Under the pieces are notes generated by a model. The model did not search any database and was not told the DNA's origin. It saw nothing but the letters and a program-made list of their open reading frames with translations. Shown one piece after another: positions 17,978-25,104 of a stretch of DNA of 64,000 nt. Positions within the stretch are counted from its first letter, which is position 1. The number at the start of each line of letters is the position of its first letter. The stretch lies in the NCBI RefSeq assembly GCF_030817655.1, contig NZ_JAUSZM010000003.1, positions 5,642,001 to 5,706,000 on the forward strand, read 5' to 3'. Source of the stretch: Streptomyces sp. V4I2. GTDB lineage: Bacteria; Actinomycetota; Actinomycetes; Streptomycetales; Streptomycetaceae. The translations under genes and the position numbers were made by a program.

Positions 17978-18589
17978 ATGACCTCAACGGCCGTGCACCA
18001 GCTGGTACTGGTTGCCTGCGACCTCGTCGCCATCTGCGTCCTCACCTTCGGCGTGTTCTTCCCGCGCCACCACCGCCGGGACCTGGTCACGGCCTTCCTC
18101 GGCGTGAACGTCGGCGTGCTCGCCGTGGCGATGACCCTGAGCTCCACGTCGGTCGGGATCGGGCTGGGGATGGGCCTCTTCGGGGTGCTGTCGATCATCC
18201 GGCTGCGGTCGTACGAGATCGCCCAGCACGAGATCGCGTACTACTTCTCCGCCCTGGCCATCGGCCTGCTGAACGGGCTGCCGCACAGCGTGAGCGTCCT
18301 GACCGCGAGCCTGACCCTGCTGATGGTCGCCGCCCTGTACGTCGGCGATCACCCCCGCCTCTACCCCCGCCACCGCCGGCGCAGCCTGCGCCTGGACTCC
18401 GCCCACACCGACGAGGACGCCCTGCGCGCACACCTCGGAGTACTGCTGGGCGGGCGGGTGGTGAACCTGTCGGTCAAGAACATCGACCTCGTCAACGACA
18501 CCACACTCGTCGAAGTGCGGTACGTGGTTCCCGCGGGGCGGACGGCGGAGGACGTCGCCGTGCCCACCGAGCAGGAGATACGGGCGTGA
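17978..18589 (+). CDS. DUF4956 membrane protein
   Basis: A 203-residue integral membrane protein with about four hydrophobic segments in the first 130 residues and the conserved core MGLFGVLSIIRLRSYEIAQHEIAYYFSALAIGL of DUF4956, followed by a cytoplasmic domain of about 80 residues. Its stop overlaps the start of the VTC-domain gene (GTGA), so the two are translationally coupled. In many bacteria DUF4956 proteins are encoded beside VTC-type polyphosphate polymerase domains, suggesting that the membrane protein anchors or channels for the polymerase. That functional link is inference; the co-occurrence is established. Confidence 0.9.
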   Translation: MTSTAVHQLVLVACDLVAICVLTFGVFFPRHHRRDLVTAFLGVNVGVLAVAMTLSSTSVGIGLGMGLFGVLSIIRLRSYEIAQHEIAYYFSALAIGLLNGLPHSVSVLTASLTLLMVAALYVGDHPRLYPRHRRRSLRLDSAHTDEDALRAHLGVLLGGRVVNLSVKNIDLVNDTTLVEVRYVVPAGRTAEDVAVPTEQEIRA

Positions 18590-19377
18590 CCGCGCTCGAC
18601 TCCCTCGGGACGGCCGTCGACACCCTCCGGCCCATCGCGCTCGACGAACTCCTCGCCCGCGCCGAGCTGTTGACCCGGCTGGACCGCAAGTACGTGCTGC
18701 CGGTCGTCGACCTCCCCTTCGTGTTCGGCGGCCTGGACGAGGACGTACGGGTCCTGGAGCTGGGCGGCGAGCGGCAGTTCCGGTACCGGTCCGTCTACTA
18801 CGACACCCCGGAGCTCGACGGCTACCTGGGCGCCGCCCGGAGCCGCCGCCGGCGCTTCAAGCTCCGCATCCGCACCTACCTCGACTCCGACGAGCACTTC
18901 GTGGAGGTCAAGACGCGGGGCCCGCGCGGTACGACGGTCAAGGACCGCATCCCGTACGCGGGTGACGCGCTGCGGCTCAGCCCCGACGCCCGCGCGTTCG
19001 CCGACGCCGTGCTCGCCGGGGCCGGGATCGACTCCGCCCGCTTCCGCTTCGTGCCGACACTGACGACGACGTACCGGCGTACCACCCTCTTCCTCCCGGC
19101 CACCGGCAGCAGGCTGACCGTCGACACCGGCCTGACCTGGTCGCTTCCCGACGGCACCGCCACCCTGCGCACCCCGGACCGGGCGATCGTCGAGACCAAG
19201 GCGGGCCGCGCCGGGTCCGACGCCGACCGGCTGCTGTGGTCGCTGAAGCACCGCCCATGCCCGGTGTCGAAGTACGGCACCGGCCTGGCCGCTCTGCGCC
19301 CCGACCTTCCTTCCCACCGCTGGCTGCCCGTACTGCGGCGCCACTTTCCCACCGCACTCGACGGGAGTCCGGCATGA
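18586..19377 (+). CDS. VTC-domain (polyphosphate polymerase-like) protein
   Basis: A 263-residue protein of the VTC/CYTH-like tunnel fold, related to the catalytic domain of the eukaryotic vacuolar polyphosphate polymerase. Visible features: RLDRKYVLP near residue 25, FRYRSVYYDTPELDGYLGA, a run of basic tunnel residues (RSRRRRFKLRIRTY), EVKTRGPRGTTVKDR, and the acidic/lysine motifs IVETKAG and SKYGTGLAAL. The charged-residue pattern needed to bind nucleotide and polyphosphate is intact. GTG 18586 overlaps the stop of the DUF4956 gene, and its own stop overlaps the next ATG (ATGA). It is predicted to be cytoplasmic. Confidence 0.9.
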   Translation: MTALDSLGTAVDTLRPIALDELLARAELLTRLDRKYVLPVVDLPFVFGGLDEDVRVLELGGERQFRYRSVYYDTPELDGYLGAARSRRRRFKLRIRTYLDSDEHFVEVKTRGPRGTTVKDRIPYAGDALRLSPDARAFADAVLAGAGIDSARFRFVPTLTTTYRRTTLFLPATGSRLTVDTGLTWSLPDGTATLRTPDRAIVETKAGRAGSDADRLLWSLKHRPCPVSKYGTGLAALRPDLPSHRWLPVLRRHFPTALDGSPA

Positions 19378-21179
19378 GCAGAAGATCATTTCGTACGAGG
19401 GCCGCGGGGGCGTTCGCCTCCGCGGTGCTCGGTGCGGCGGCACTGGCCGGATGTTCGGCTTCGGTGGACTCCGAGTCCACCACCGGCTCGGCGACGGAGA
19501 GTTCGGGTACGACGTCCGCCGCCGTGGCCGGAGCCCAGGGCGCCGCCGCCGTCCTCGCCGCCAACGAGGAGGCGCATGCGGCTGCCGGTGAGGTGGACGC
19601 CTCCGATTCCGTGGAGATCACGCTCGACGGCGACTCGGCCGCCGTGGAGGGCGCGGACGGCTCGGGGGCGAAGGCCGACGGGAGCACGGTCACGATCAGC
19701 TCGGGTGGGACGTACCGGATCAGCGGGAAGCTCACCGACGGGCAGATCCTCGTCAACGCCCCTGACCAGACGGTCACGTTGATCCTCGACGGCGTCGACA
19801 TCTCCAGCTCCTCCGGGGCGGCGATCGCGGCGACCGAGGCCGAGGAGCTCGTGGTCGTGCCGGCCGACGGCAGCCAGAACAGCCTCTCCGACGCCGACTC
19901 CTACGCCGAGTCCACCGAGAAGGACGGCGCCGACGCGGCTCTCTTCAGCGCCGGCAACCTCACGATCAGGGGCGGCGGTTCGCTCACCGTGCGCGGCAAC
20001 GGCAACGACGGCATCGCGAGCAAGGACGGCCTGGTCATCGCGTCCGGCACGGTCACCGTCGAGGCCGCCGACGACGGCATCCGCGGCAAGGACTACGTCG
20101 TCGTGCACGGCGGCACGGTCACCGTGGCGGAGGCCGGGGGCGACGGGCTCAAGGCCGACAACACCGAGGACGCGGACGCCGGTTACATCGCCGTCGACGG
20201 CGGCACGGTCAAGGTCACCTCCGCGGGCGACGGCGTCGACGCGGCCACCGACCTCGTCGTCACCGGCGGCACCCTGGGCGTGCACAGCGAGGCCACCGAC
20301 GACACCTCGGCCCACGGCCTGAAGTCGGGGGTCATCACCGTCCTGGAGGACGGCACGATCGCCGTCGACTCCTCCGCCGACGGCGTGCACAGCGACGCCG
20401 CCGTGCATCTGAGCGGGGCCGCGGTCACGATCGCCGCCGGGGACGACGGCGTACACGCGGAGGGCGACCTGGTCGTCGACGGCGGCACGGTGAAGGTCAC
20501 GCGGTCGAACGAGGGGCTGGAGGGCAAGGACATCGCGATCGGCGGTGGCTCCACGGACATCACCTCCTCCGACGACGGGGTGAACGCGTCCGGCGGTACG
20601 ACGACCGAGGAAGGCGGCGGCGGTCGTGGAGGCGGTGGACAGGCAGCGGGGGACTACACGCTCAAGGTCTCCGGCGGCACCCTCGTCATCAACTCCGACG
20701 GCGACGGCTTCGACTCCAACGGCACCGCCGAGATCACCGGCGGCACCCTCGTCGTCAACGGCCCCGAACAGGGCGGCAACGGCGCCCTCGACGTCAACGG
20801 CAGCTTCACCGTCAGCGGCGGTGTGCTGCTCGCCGCGGGCAGCGCGGGCATGGCCGTCGCACCCGGCAGCGAGTCCGGGCAGGGCTGGGTGTCGGCGACG
20901 CTCGACTCGACGGTCGACGCGGGGACGACGCTGCAGGTCGTGGACGCCGACGGGAAGGTCGTGGCGACGTACGTCACGGCCAAGGCGATCCAGAACGTCG
21001 TCTTCTCGTCCTCCGCGGTCAAGAGCGGGGAGGAGTACCGGATATACGCCGGCGGATCGGCGTCGGAGGCGAACACGGGAGGCCTGGCGAAGTCCGGCGA
21101 GCTCGGCTCGGCGGAGGAGATCGCGACGGTGACGGCGGGGGAGGCGCCGGAGGGCGGGTTCGGGGGCGGGCGGATGTAA
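19374..21179 (+). CDS. secreted carbohydrate-binding beta-helix lipoprotein (DUF4353/Cthe_2159 type)
   Basis: A 601-residue lipoprotein: twin-arginine-like SRRSFRTRAAG then AALAGC with a lipobox cysteine near residue 27, an acidic Ser/Thr linker, then a long right-handed beta-helix made of repeats of the form GDDGI/V...GGTVTV (for example DDGIRGKDYVVVHGGTVTV, GDGLKADNTE, ADGVHSDAAVHLSGAAVTI). This matches the DUF4353 family, whose structurally studied member Cthe_2159 binds acidic polysaccharide (pectate) with calcium. A Gly-rich insert (GGGGRGGGG) interrupts the helix. ATG 19374 overlaps the VTC stop. A pectate lyase gene follows, which suits a pectin-binding role. Confidence 0.85.
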   Translation: MSRRSFRTRAAGAFASAVLGAAALAGCSASVDSESTTGSATESSGTTSAAVAGAQGAAAVLAANEEAHAAAGEVDASDSVEITLDGDSAAVEGADGSGAKADGSTVTISSGGTYRISGKLTDGQILVNAPDQTVTLILDGVDISSSSGAAIAATEAEELVVVPADGSQNSLSDADSYAESTEKDGADAALFSAGNLTIRGGGSLTVRGNGNDGIASKDGLVIASGTVTVEAADDGIRGKDYVVVHGGTVTVAEAGGDGLKADNTEDADAGYIAVDGGTVKVTSAGDGVDAATDLVVTGGTLGVHSEATDDTSAHGLKSGVITVLEDGTIAVDSSADGVHSDAAVHLSGAAVTIAAGDDGVHAEGDLVVDGGTVKVTRSNEGLEGKDIAIGGGSTDITSSDDGVNASGGTTTEEGGGGRGGGGQAAGDYTLKVSGGTLVINSDGDGFDSNGTAEITGGTLVVNGPEQGGNGALDVNGSFTVSGGVLLAAGSAGMAVAPGSESGQGWVSATLDSTVDAGTTLQVVDADGKVVATYVTAKAIQNVVFSSSAVKSGEEYRIYAGGSASEANTGGLAKSGELGSAEEIATVTAGEAPEGGFGGGRM

Positions 21180-21370
21180 GGGATACAGGGAGGCGCCGGC
21201 GGCAGGTCAGCGGCTGCCGTCGGCCTGACGTCTCATCAATTTCCTTTTCCACGGCAACCCTTGTGACCTCGGTGACCACTGAGGAGTCGGAAGCACCGTT
21301 CACCGGAGCTTCACGGACAACACGTGCGGCACACAACACGTGCGACATACGACCACATAAGGACTCCTCC

Positions 21371-22711
21371 GTGGCAGCCACCTCCCACCGCCGGTCCCTC
21401 CGCTCGCGGCGCACCCTCGTCGTCTCCGTCGCCGTCCTGGCGGCCGGGGCCGGCGCCGGTGTCTTCGTGATGAACGCGAACGCCAATGCCGTCGACCTGT
21501 ACCACCAGACGCTCGCCGCCAAGAACGGCTGGGCGTCCTCCGGCACCGGCACGACCGGTGGCGCGAAGGCCGACTCCGCGCACACCTTCACGGTCAGCAC
21601 CCGCGCCCAGCTGGTGAAGGCGCTCGGCTCCGCCACCGACACCACCCCCCGCATCATCAAGATCAAGGGCACGATCGACGCCAACACCAACGACGCGGGC
21701 AAGAAGCTGACCTGCGCGGACTACGCGTCGGGCACGGGCTACTCGCTGGCCTCGTACCTGAAGGCGTACGACCCCGCCTCCTACGGCAAGAAGGCGCCGT
21801 CGGGCACGCAGGAGAAGGCCCGCGCCGCGGCCCAGACCAAGCAGAAGAAGAACATCGTCTTCAGGGTGCCCGCCAACACCAGCATCGTGGGCGTCCCGGG
21901 CACGGCGGCCGGGATCAAGGGCGGCAGCCTCCTGGTCCAGAACGTGAACAACGTCATCATCCGCAACCTCACCTTCTCCGCCACCGAGGACTGCTTCCCG
22001 CAGTGGGACCCGACGGACGGCTCGGCGGGCGAGTGGAACTCCAACTACGACTCCGTCACCCTGCGCGGGGCGACCCACGTGTGGGCCGACCACAACACCT
22101 TCACCGACGCCCCGTTCTTCGACAGCGCGGAGAAGACGTACTTCGGCCGCAAGTACCAGATCCACGACGGCGCCCTCGACATCACCAACGGCTCAGACCT
22201 GGTGACGGTCGAGCGCAACCAGTTCACCAACCACGACAAGACGATGCTGATCGGCAGCAGTGACACCGACAGCGTCGGCAAGCTGCGGGTCTCCATCCAC
22301 CACAACGTCTGGAAGGGCATCGTCCAGCGCGCCCCGCTGGCCCGCATCGGCCAGATCCACATCTACAACAACGTCTACGACACGACGTCGCTGAACGGCT
22401 ACACCGCCAAGTACAGCATCGACTCCCGCGCCAAGGCCCAGGTCGTCGCCGAGCACAACTACTTCAAGCTGCCGTCCGGCGCGAAGGTCGCGAAGCTCCT
22501 CAGCGGCGACGGCACGGGTTCGGTCGCGGGCAGCGGCAACCTGGTCAACGGGACGGCGACGGATGTCGTGGCCGCGTACAACGCCGCGGGCTCGAAGAAG
22601 CTGAAGACGACGGTGAACTGGAAGCCGGTGCTTACGGCGGGGCTGGAGACGTCGGCGAAGAACCTGGTGACGGGGCTGGTGACGACTGCGGGGGCGGGAG
22701 CGCTGAAGTAG
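21371..22711 (+). CDS. secreted pectate lyase, polysaccharide lyase family 1
   Basis: A 446-residue exported enzyme that cleaves polygalacturonate by beta-elimination. The N-terminus is a classic signal (RRSLRSRRTLVVSVAVLAAGAGAGVFV). The PL1 parallel beta-helix is recognisable by NVIIRNLTF, the HVWADHNTFTD motif (family vWiDH), DGALDITNGSDLVTVERN with calcium-binding aspartates, and QRAPLARIGQIHIYNNVYD carrying the catalytic arginine region. GTG 21371 has AAGGAC upstream and gives the most signal-like start; the frame is open to 21263. It lies about 190 bp after the beta-helix lipoprotein, so it may have its own promoter. A plant-polymer degrading role fits a soil organism. Confidence 0.93.
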   Translation: MAATSHRRSLRSRRTLVVSVAVLAAGAGAGVFVMNANANAVDLYHQTLAAKNGWASSGTGTTGGAKADSAHTFTVSTRAQLVKALGSATDTTPRIIKIKGTIDANTNDAGKKLTCADYASGTGYSLASYLKAYDPASYGKKAPSGTQEKARAAAQTKQKKNIVFRVPANTSIVGVPGTAAGIKGGSLLVQNVNNVIIRNLTFSATEDCFPQWDPTDGSAGEWNSNYDSVTLRGATHVWADHNTFTDAPFFDSAEKTYFGRKYQIHDGALDITNGSDLVTVERNQFTNHDKTMLIGSSDTDSVGKLRVSIHHNVWKGIVQRAPLARIGQIHIYNNVYDTTSLNGYTAKYSIDSRAKAQVVAEHNYFKLPSGAKVAKLLSGDGTGSVAGSGNLVNGTATDVVAAYNAAGSKKLKTTVNWKPVLTAGLETSAKNLVTGLVTTAGAGALK

Positions 22712-22817
22712 GGCACTGGTTGAGGGCGGCGGGGCTGGGAAGCGTTCGGCTTCCTGGCCCCTTTCCCTACCGGGACTGACAGGCCGCCCACGCCATGCCG
22801 AGAGCCCTCCAGCCAGG

Positions 22818-22855
22818 TTAGGTAGATTCAATCTACGTAGATCGGTTCTACCTAA
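22818..22855. repeat. nested palindrome between convergent genes
   Basis: TTAGGTAGA (22818-22826) is repeated inverted at 22847-22855, and inside lies the perfect 12-bp palindrome ATCTACGTAGAT (22831-22842). The segment is strikingly AT-rich against its surroundings. It overlaps the stop codon of the RsbW-like gene and probably terminates transcription from one or both sides; a protein-binding or recombination site is also possible. Confidence 0.6.
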
Positions 22856-23280
22856 GCCGCGGTGTTGAGTTCGCACCAGACGTACTTGCCCCGGCTGCCG
22901 TTCCTCGCCAGCGGCTGCCAGCCCCAGAGGTCGGAGCAGGCGCGGATCAGGGCGAGGCCGCGGCCGTTCTCCGCGTCGGTGAGGTCCGCCAGGTCGTGGG
23001 GTGGGGGCGGGGGTTCGGGGTCTGCGTCCCACGCGCCGATTCGCAGTACGCCGGCCGACCATCGGACGCGGAGGGTTGCGGGGCCCTTCGTGTGGAGTAC
23101 GGCGTTGGCGATCAGCTCGGTCGCGAGGAGTTCGGCGGTGTCTGCGAGGCGGATCAGGCCGTGCAGGGTGAGGATCAGGCGGAGGGTGCGGCGGCAGACG
23201 GTCACGGCGCGAGGGTCGTTGGGGATGGAGAGGGAGTACTCCCAGGGTTCGGCGGTGGCGTGAGGTTGGGTTTCGGGCAT
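22852..23280 (-). CDS. RsbW-like ATP-binding regulatory protein
   Basis: A 142-residue GHKL ATPase with N box AELLATELIANAVLHTKG (about 60-77), G1 AWDADPEPPPPP and G2 NGRGLALIRACSDLWGW. I chose ATG 23280 (MPETQPHATAEPWEYSL), with a weak TGGAG upstream; the frame stays open to 23415 but that part looks like promoter DNA. It is divergent from an XRE regulator followed by a DUF397 gene, the same trio found at whiJ/abaA-like developmental loci in Streptomyces. It probably works with them rather than as a general anti-sigma factor (inference). Confidence 0.88.
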   Translation of the reverse strand: MPETQPHATAEPWEYSLSIPNDPRAVTVCRRTLRLILTLHGLIRLADTAELLATELIANAVLHTKGPATLRVRWSAGVLRIGAWDADPEPPPPPHDLADLTDAENGRGLALIRACSDLWGWQPLARNGSRGKYVWCELNTAA

Positions 23281-23496
23281 GGGTGAACTCCAGGTGGCGG
23301 TGGGGGGTTGCTGGTCCGCTGCGGGGTGGGCGGTGGCTCCGTCGCTCCCGTCATGGCATGGCGGGGCGGTGCGCTTCCGGTGGTCCAGAATTCCGCAGTG
23401 TGTGCGTCGCGTCACTGACGGTAGAGAATAAAGTTAGTACGCCGCAACCTTTTGTCGTAGCATGGTCACTCGAAGTGATGGGATCGGGAGGCGTAG

Positions 23497-24345
23497 GTGC
23501 CACGGAAACAGCCGACGGCTCGACAGCAGCGGCTGGGGCGGGAGTTGCGCAGACTGCGCGAGGCGGCGGGGATGACGGCACGCCAGGCTGCCGCGCTGCT
23601 GGGCACGATCTCGGTGACGATGAGCCAGATCGAGTCCGGTATCGCGGGCGTCAGTGAGGCGCGGGTTCAGCGGATGGCGGCGCAGTACGCCTGTGCGGAC
23701 GCCGAGTTGATCGACGCGCTGGTGGAGATGGCGACGGACCGTACCGAGGGGTGGTGGGAGGAGTACCGGGATGTGCTTCCACCGCCCTTCCTCGACCTGG
23801 CGGAGCTGGAACACCACGCGAACTTCGTTCAGGAGATCGGCACCACGCATGTCACCGGGCCCTTGCAGACCGAGGACTACGCCCGCTCCGTGTTCGCGTA
23901 CTGGCGGCCGGAGCTCCCGGCGAGCGAGCTGGATGCGCGGGTCTCCCACCGTATGAACCGCAAGGCGGTCCTAGCCATGGGCGGCGAGTGCCCGTACACG
24001 GCCGTGTTGCACGAGTCGGTGCTGCGGACCAGGGTCGCTGACCGACGGGTTGCCCTTGCCCAACTGGACGAAGTCATTGGGCAGTCGGAGCGGCCCGGCG
24101 TCACCGTGCGGGTGATTCCCTTCGCCGCCAACGGTTTCGGCGGGGCGAGTGCGGCGTTGCTGTACGCGGGCGGGCGGGTGCCCGCGCTGGACACCGTGCA
24201 GAAGGACACACCGTCCGGCTCGGCCTTCGTGGATGCGCCTGCACAGCTCCTGTCGATGCGCACACTCTTCCGTAAAGTGGAGTCGGCATCGCTTGAGCCC
24301 GCCAGGTCGCGGGACTTCATTCATCGCCTCGCGAAGGAGCTGTAG
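23497..24345 (+). CDS. XRE-family regulator with DUF5753 (WhiJ/Scr1-like)
   Basis: A 282-residue DNA-binding protein. Residues about 10-70 form the HTH (LGRELRRLREAAGMTARQAAALLGTISVTMSQIESG), and the rest is the DUF5753 domain typical of WhiJ-like streptomycete regulators (GPLQTEDYARSVF, VLHESVLR, VTVRVIPF, FVDAPAQLLS). GTG 23497 follows GGGAGG. A DUF397 gene begins 2 bp after its stop, as is usual for this family: the small acidic partner is thought to modulate the regulator. The divergent ATPase gene completes the trio. Confidence 0.93.
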   Translation: MPRKQPTARQQRLGRELRRLREAAGMTARQAAALLGTISVTMSQIESGIAGVSEARVQRMAAQYACADAELIDALVEMATDRTEGWWEEYRDVLPPPFLDLAELEHHANFVQEIGTTHVTGPLQTEDYARSVFAYWRPELPASELDARVSHRMNRKAVLAMGGECPYTAVLHESVLRTRVADRRVALAQLDEVIGQSERPGVTVRVIPFAANGFGGASAALLYAGGRVPALDTVQKDTPSGSAFVDAPAQLLSMRTLFRKVESASLEPARSRDFIHRLAKEL

Positions 24346-24347
24346 AC

Positions 24348-24521
24348 GTGATCCCGTGGCAGAAGTCGTCCTTTTCCAGCGGCTCGGACGGGGCTTCCTG
24401 TGTCGAACTCGCGGACACCGACAACGCGTTGCTCCTCCGCGAGAGCGATGACCCCGAGCGCATACTCCAGGTGACCCGGGGCGGCCTCGCCGCCCTCCTT
24501 CAACAGCTGCGGGTCAGGTGA
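24348..24521 (+). CDS. DUF397 small protein
   Basis: A 57-residue protein starting VIPWQKSSFSSGSDGASCVELADT, a clear DUF397 signature (W.KSS.S...G.CVE.A), ending in GGLAALLQQLRVR. GTG 24348 lies 2 bp after the XRE stop, so the two are co-transcribed and probably coupled. DUF397 proteins accompany WhiJ-like XRE regulators and are thought to act as partners or antagonists. Its last 8 bp overlap the end of the convergent gene at 24514-25026. Confidence 0.9.
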   Translation: MIPWQKSSFSSGSDGASCVELADTDNALLLRESDDPERILQVTRGGLAALLQQLRVR

Positions 24522-25026
24522 CGTACCGGCCGTCCCACGGTTCGCCGAATTCGAGGCGGTCCGGGTAGAGCTCAGCCCAGGTTTCGCCGTCCTCCTTGCG
24601 GATCACCAGGCCGAAGCGGACGCCGTCGACGGTGAGCTGGAAAGGGCGTATGGCGATGTCCGTGTAGGCGCGGCGCGGCAGGCTGCGCAGGAGTTTCGCC
24701 AGGTGGATGCGGGCGCGGCCGAGGACGGAGTCGTTGCCGTCGGGGGCGCGCTGCTGGTCCGCCCAGCTGCCGGCGCACCAGATCTCCGAGTCGCGGTAGT
24801 GGCCGTCGGCGTCGAAGGTGTGGAGCGCGACGTAGAGACGTTTGTGTTCTTCCCAGCCCTCGTCGGGACGGAAGCCTTCGGGGAAGGCGTACGAGATCGA
24901 CGCAAGGAACTGACCGTCCGCGAACCGGCCGATGGACTCGGTGTGACGCCTGGGCATGTAGGCGATCGGAATGACCTCGGGTACTGCCATTGCCATGGCG
25001 GAAACCATACGGGTGGACGTGGACAT
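24514..25026 (-). CDS. conserved streptomycete protein of unknown function
   Basis: A 170-residue soluble protein with no signal peptide. The conserved-looking core runs from IPIAYMPRRHTESIGRFADG through YVALHTFDADGHYRDSEIWC and DIAIRPFQLTVDGVRFGLV to AELYPDRLEFGEPWDGRYV. Similar proteins in other streptomycetes are sometimes labelled HycA-like by automated annotation; I see nothing that supports a hydrogenase role and leave it unnamed. The start is uncertain: ATG 25026 or one of several ATGs within the first 15 codons. It converges on the DUF397 gene with an 8-bp overlap. Confidence 0.75.
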   Translation of the reverse strand: MSTSTRMVSAMAMAVPEVIPIAYMPRRHTESIGRFADGQFLASISYAFPEGFRPDEGWEEHKRLYVALHTFDADGHYRDSEIWCAGSWADQQRAPDGNDSVLGRARIHLAKLLRSLPRRAYTDIAIRPFQLTVDGVRFGLVIRKEDGETWAELYPDRLEFGEPWDGRYVT

Positions 25027-25052
25027 GCAGGTAGGGGGTACGGGTAGGCCGA

Positions 25053-25087
25053 GGGCCCGGGAAGCAGCCTTTCCGCTTACCGGGCCC
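25053..25087 (-). terminator. metG terminator
   Basis: GGGCCCGG (25053-25060) pairs with CCGGGCCC (25080-25087), and GAAGC/GCTTA inside continues the stem. It lies 18 bp past the metG stop on the minus strand. Confidence 0.8.
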
Positions 25088-25104
25088 CGTGACGCGCGCG
25101 TGCG

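Noticed and set aside
15201..17981. A 926-codon frame antisense to the FG-GAP gene
   Set aside because: Gly/Ala/Val/Arg-only composition and no motif; explained by third-position GC bias of the real gene.
17800..18585. An N-terminal extension of the VTC-domain protein
   Set aside because: The open frame upstream of GTG 18586 is Arg/Pro-rich and lies wholly over the DUF4956 gene in another frame; the GTGA overlap marks the real start.
19386..20456. Repeats in the beta-helix gene as a possible CRISPR or satellite
   Set aside because: The repetition follows the protein repeat (GGTV/GDDG), with varied spacing and no conserved direct repeat plus unique spacers.
22818..22855. A chromosomal dif site or phage attachment site
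   Set aside because: It does not resemble the streptomycete dif sequence, and there is no integrase or tRNA gene nearby.
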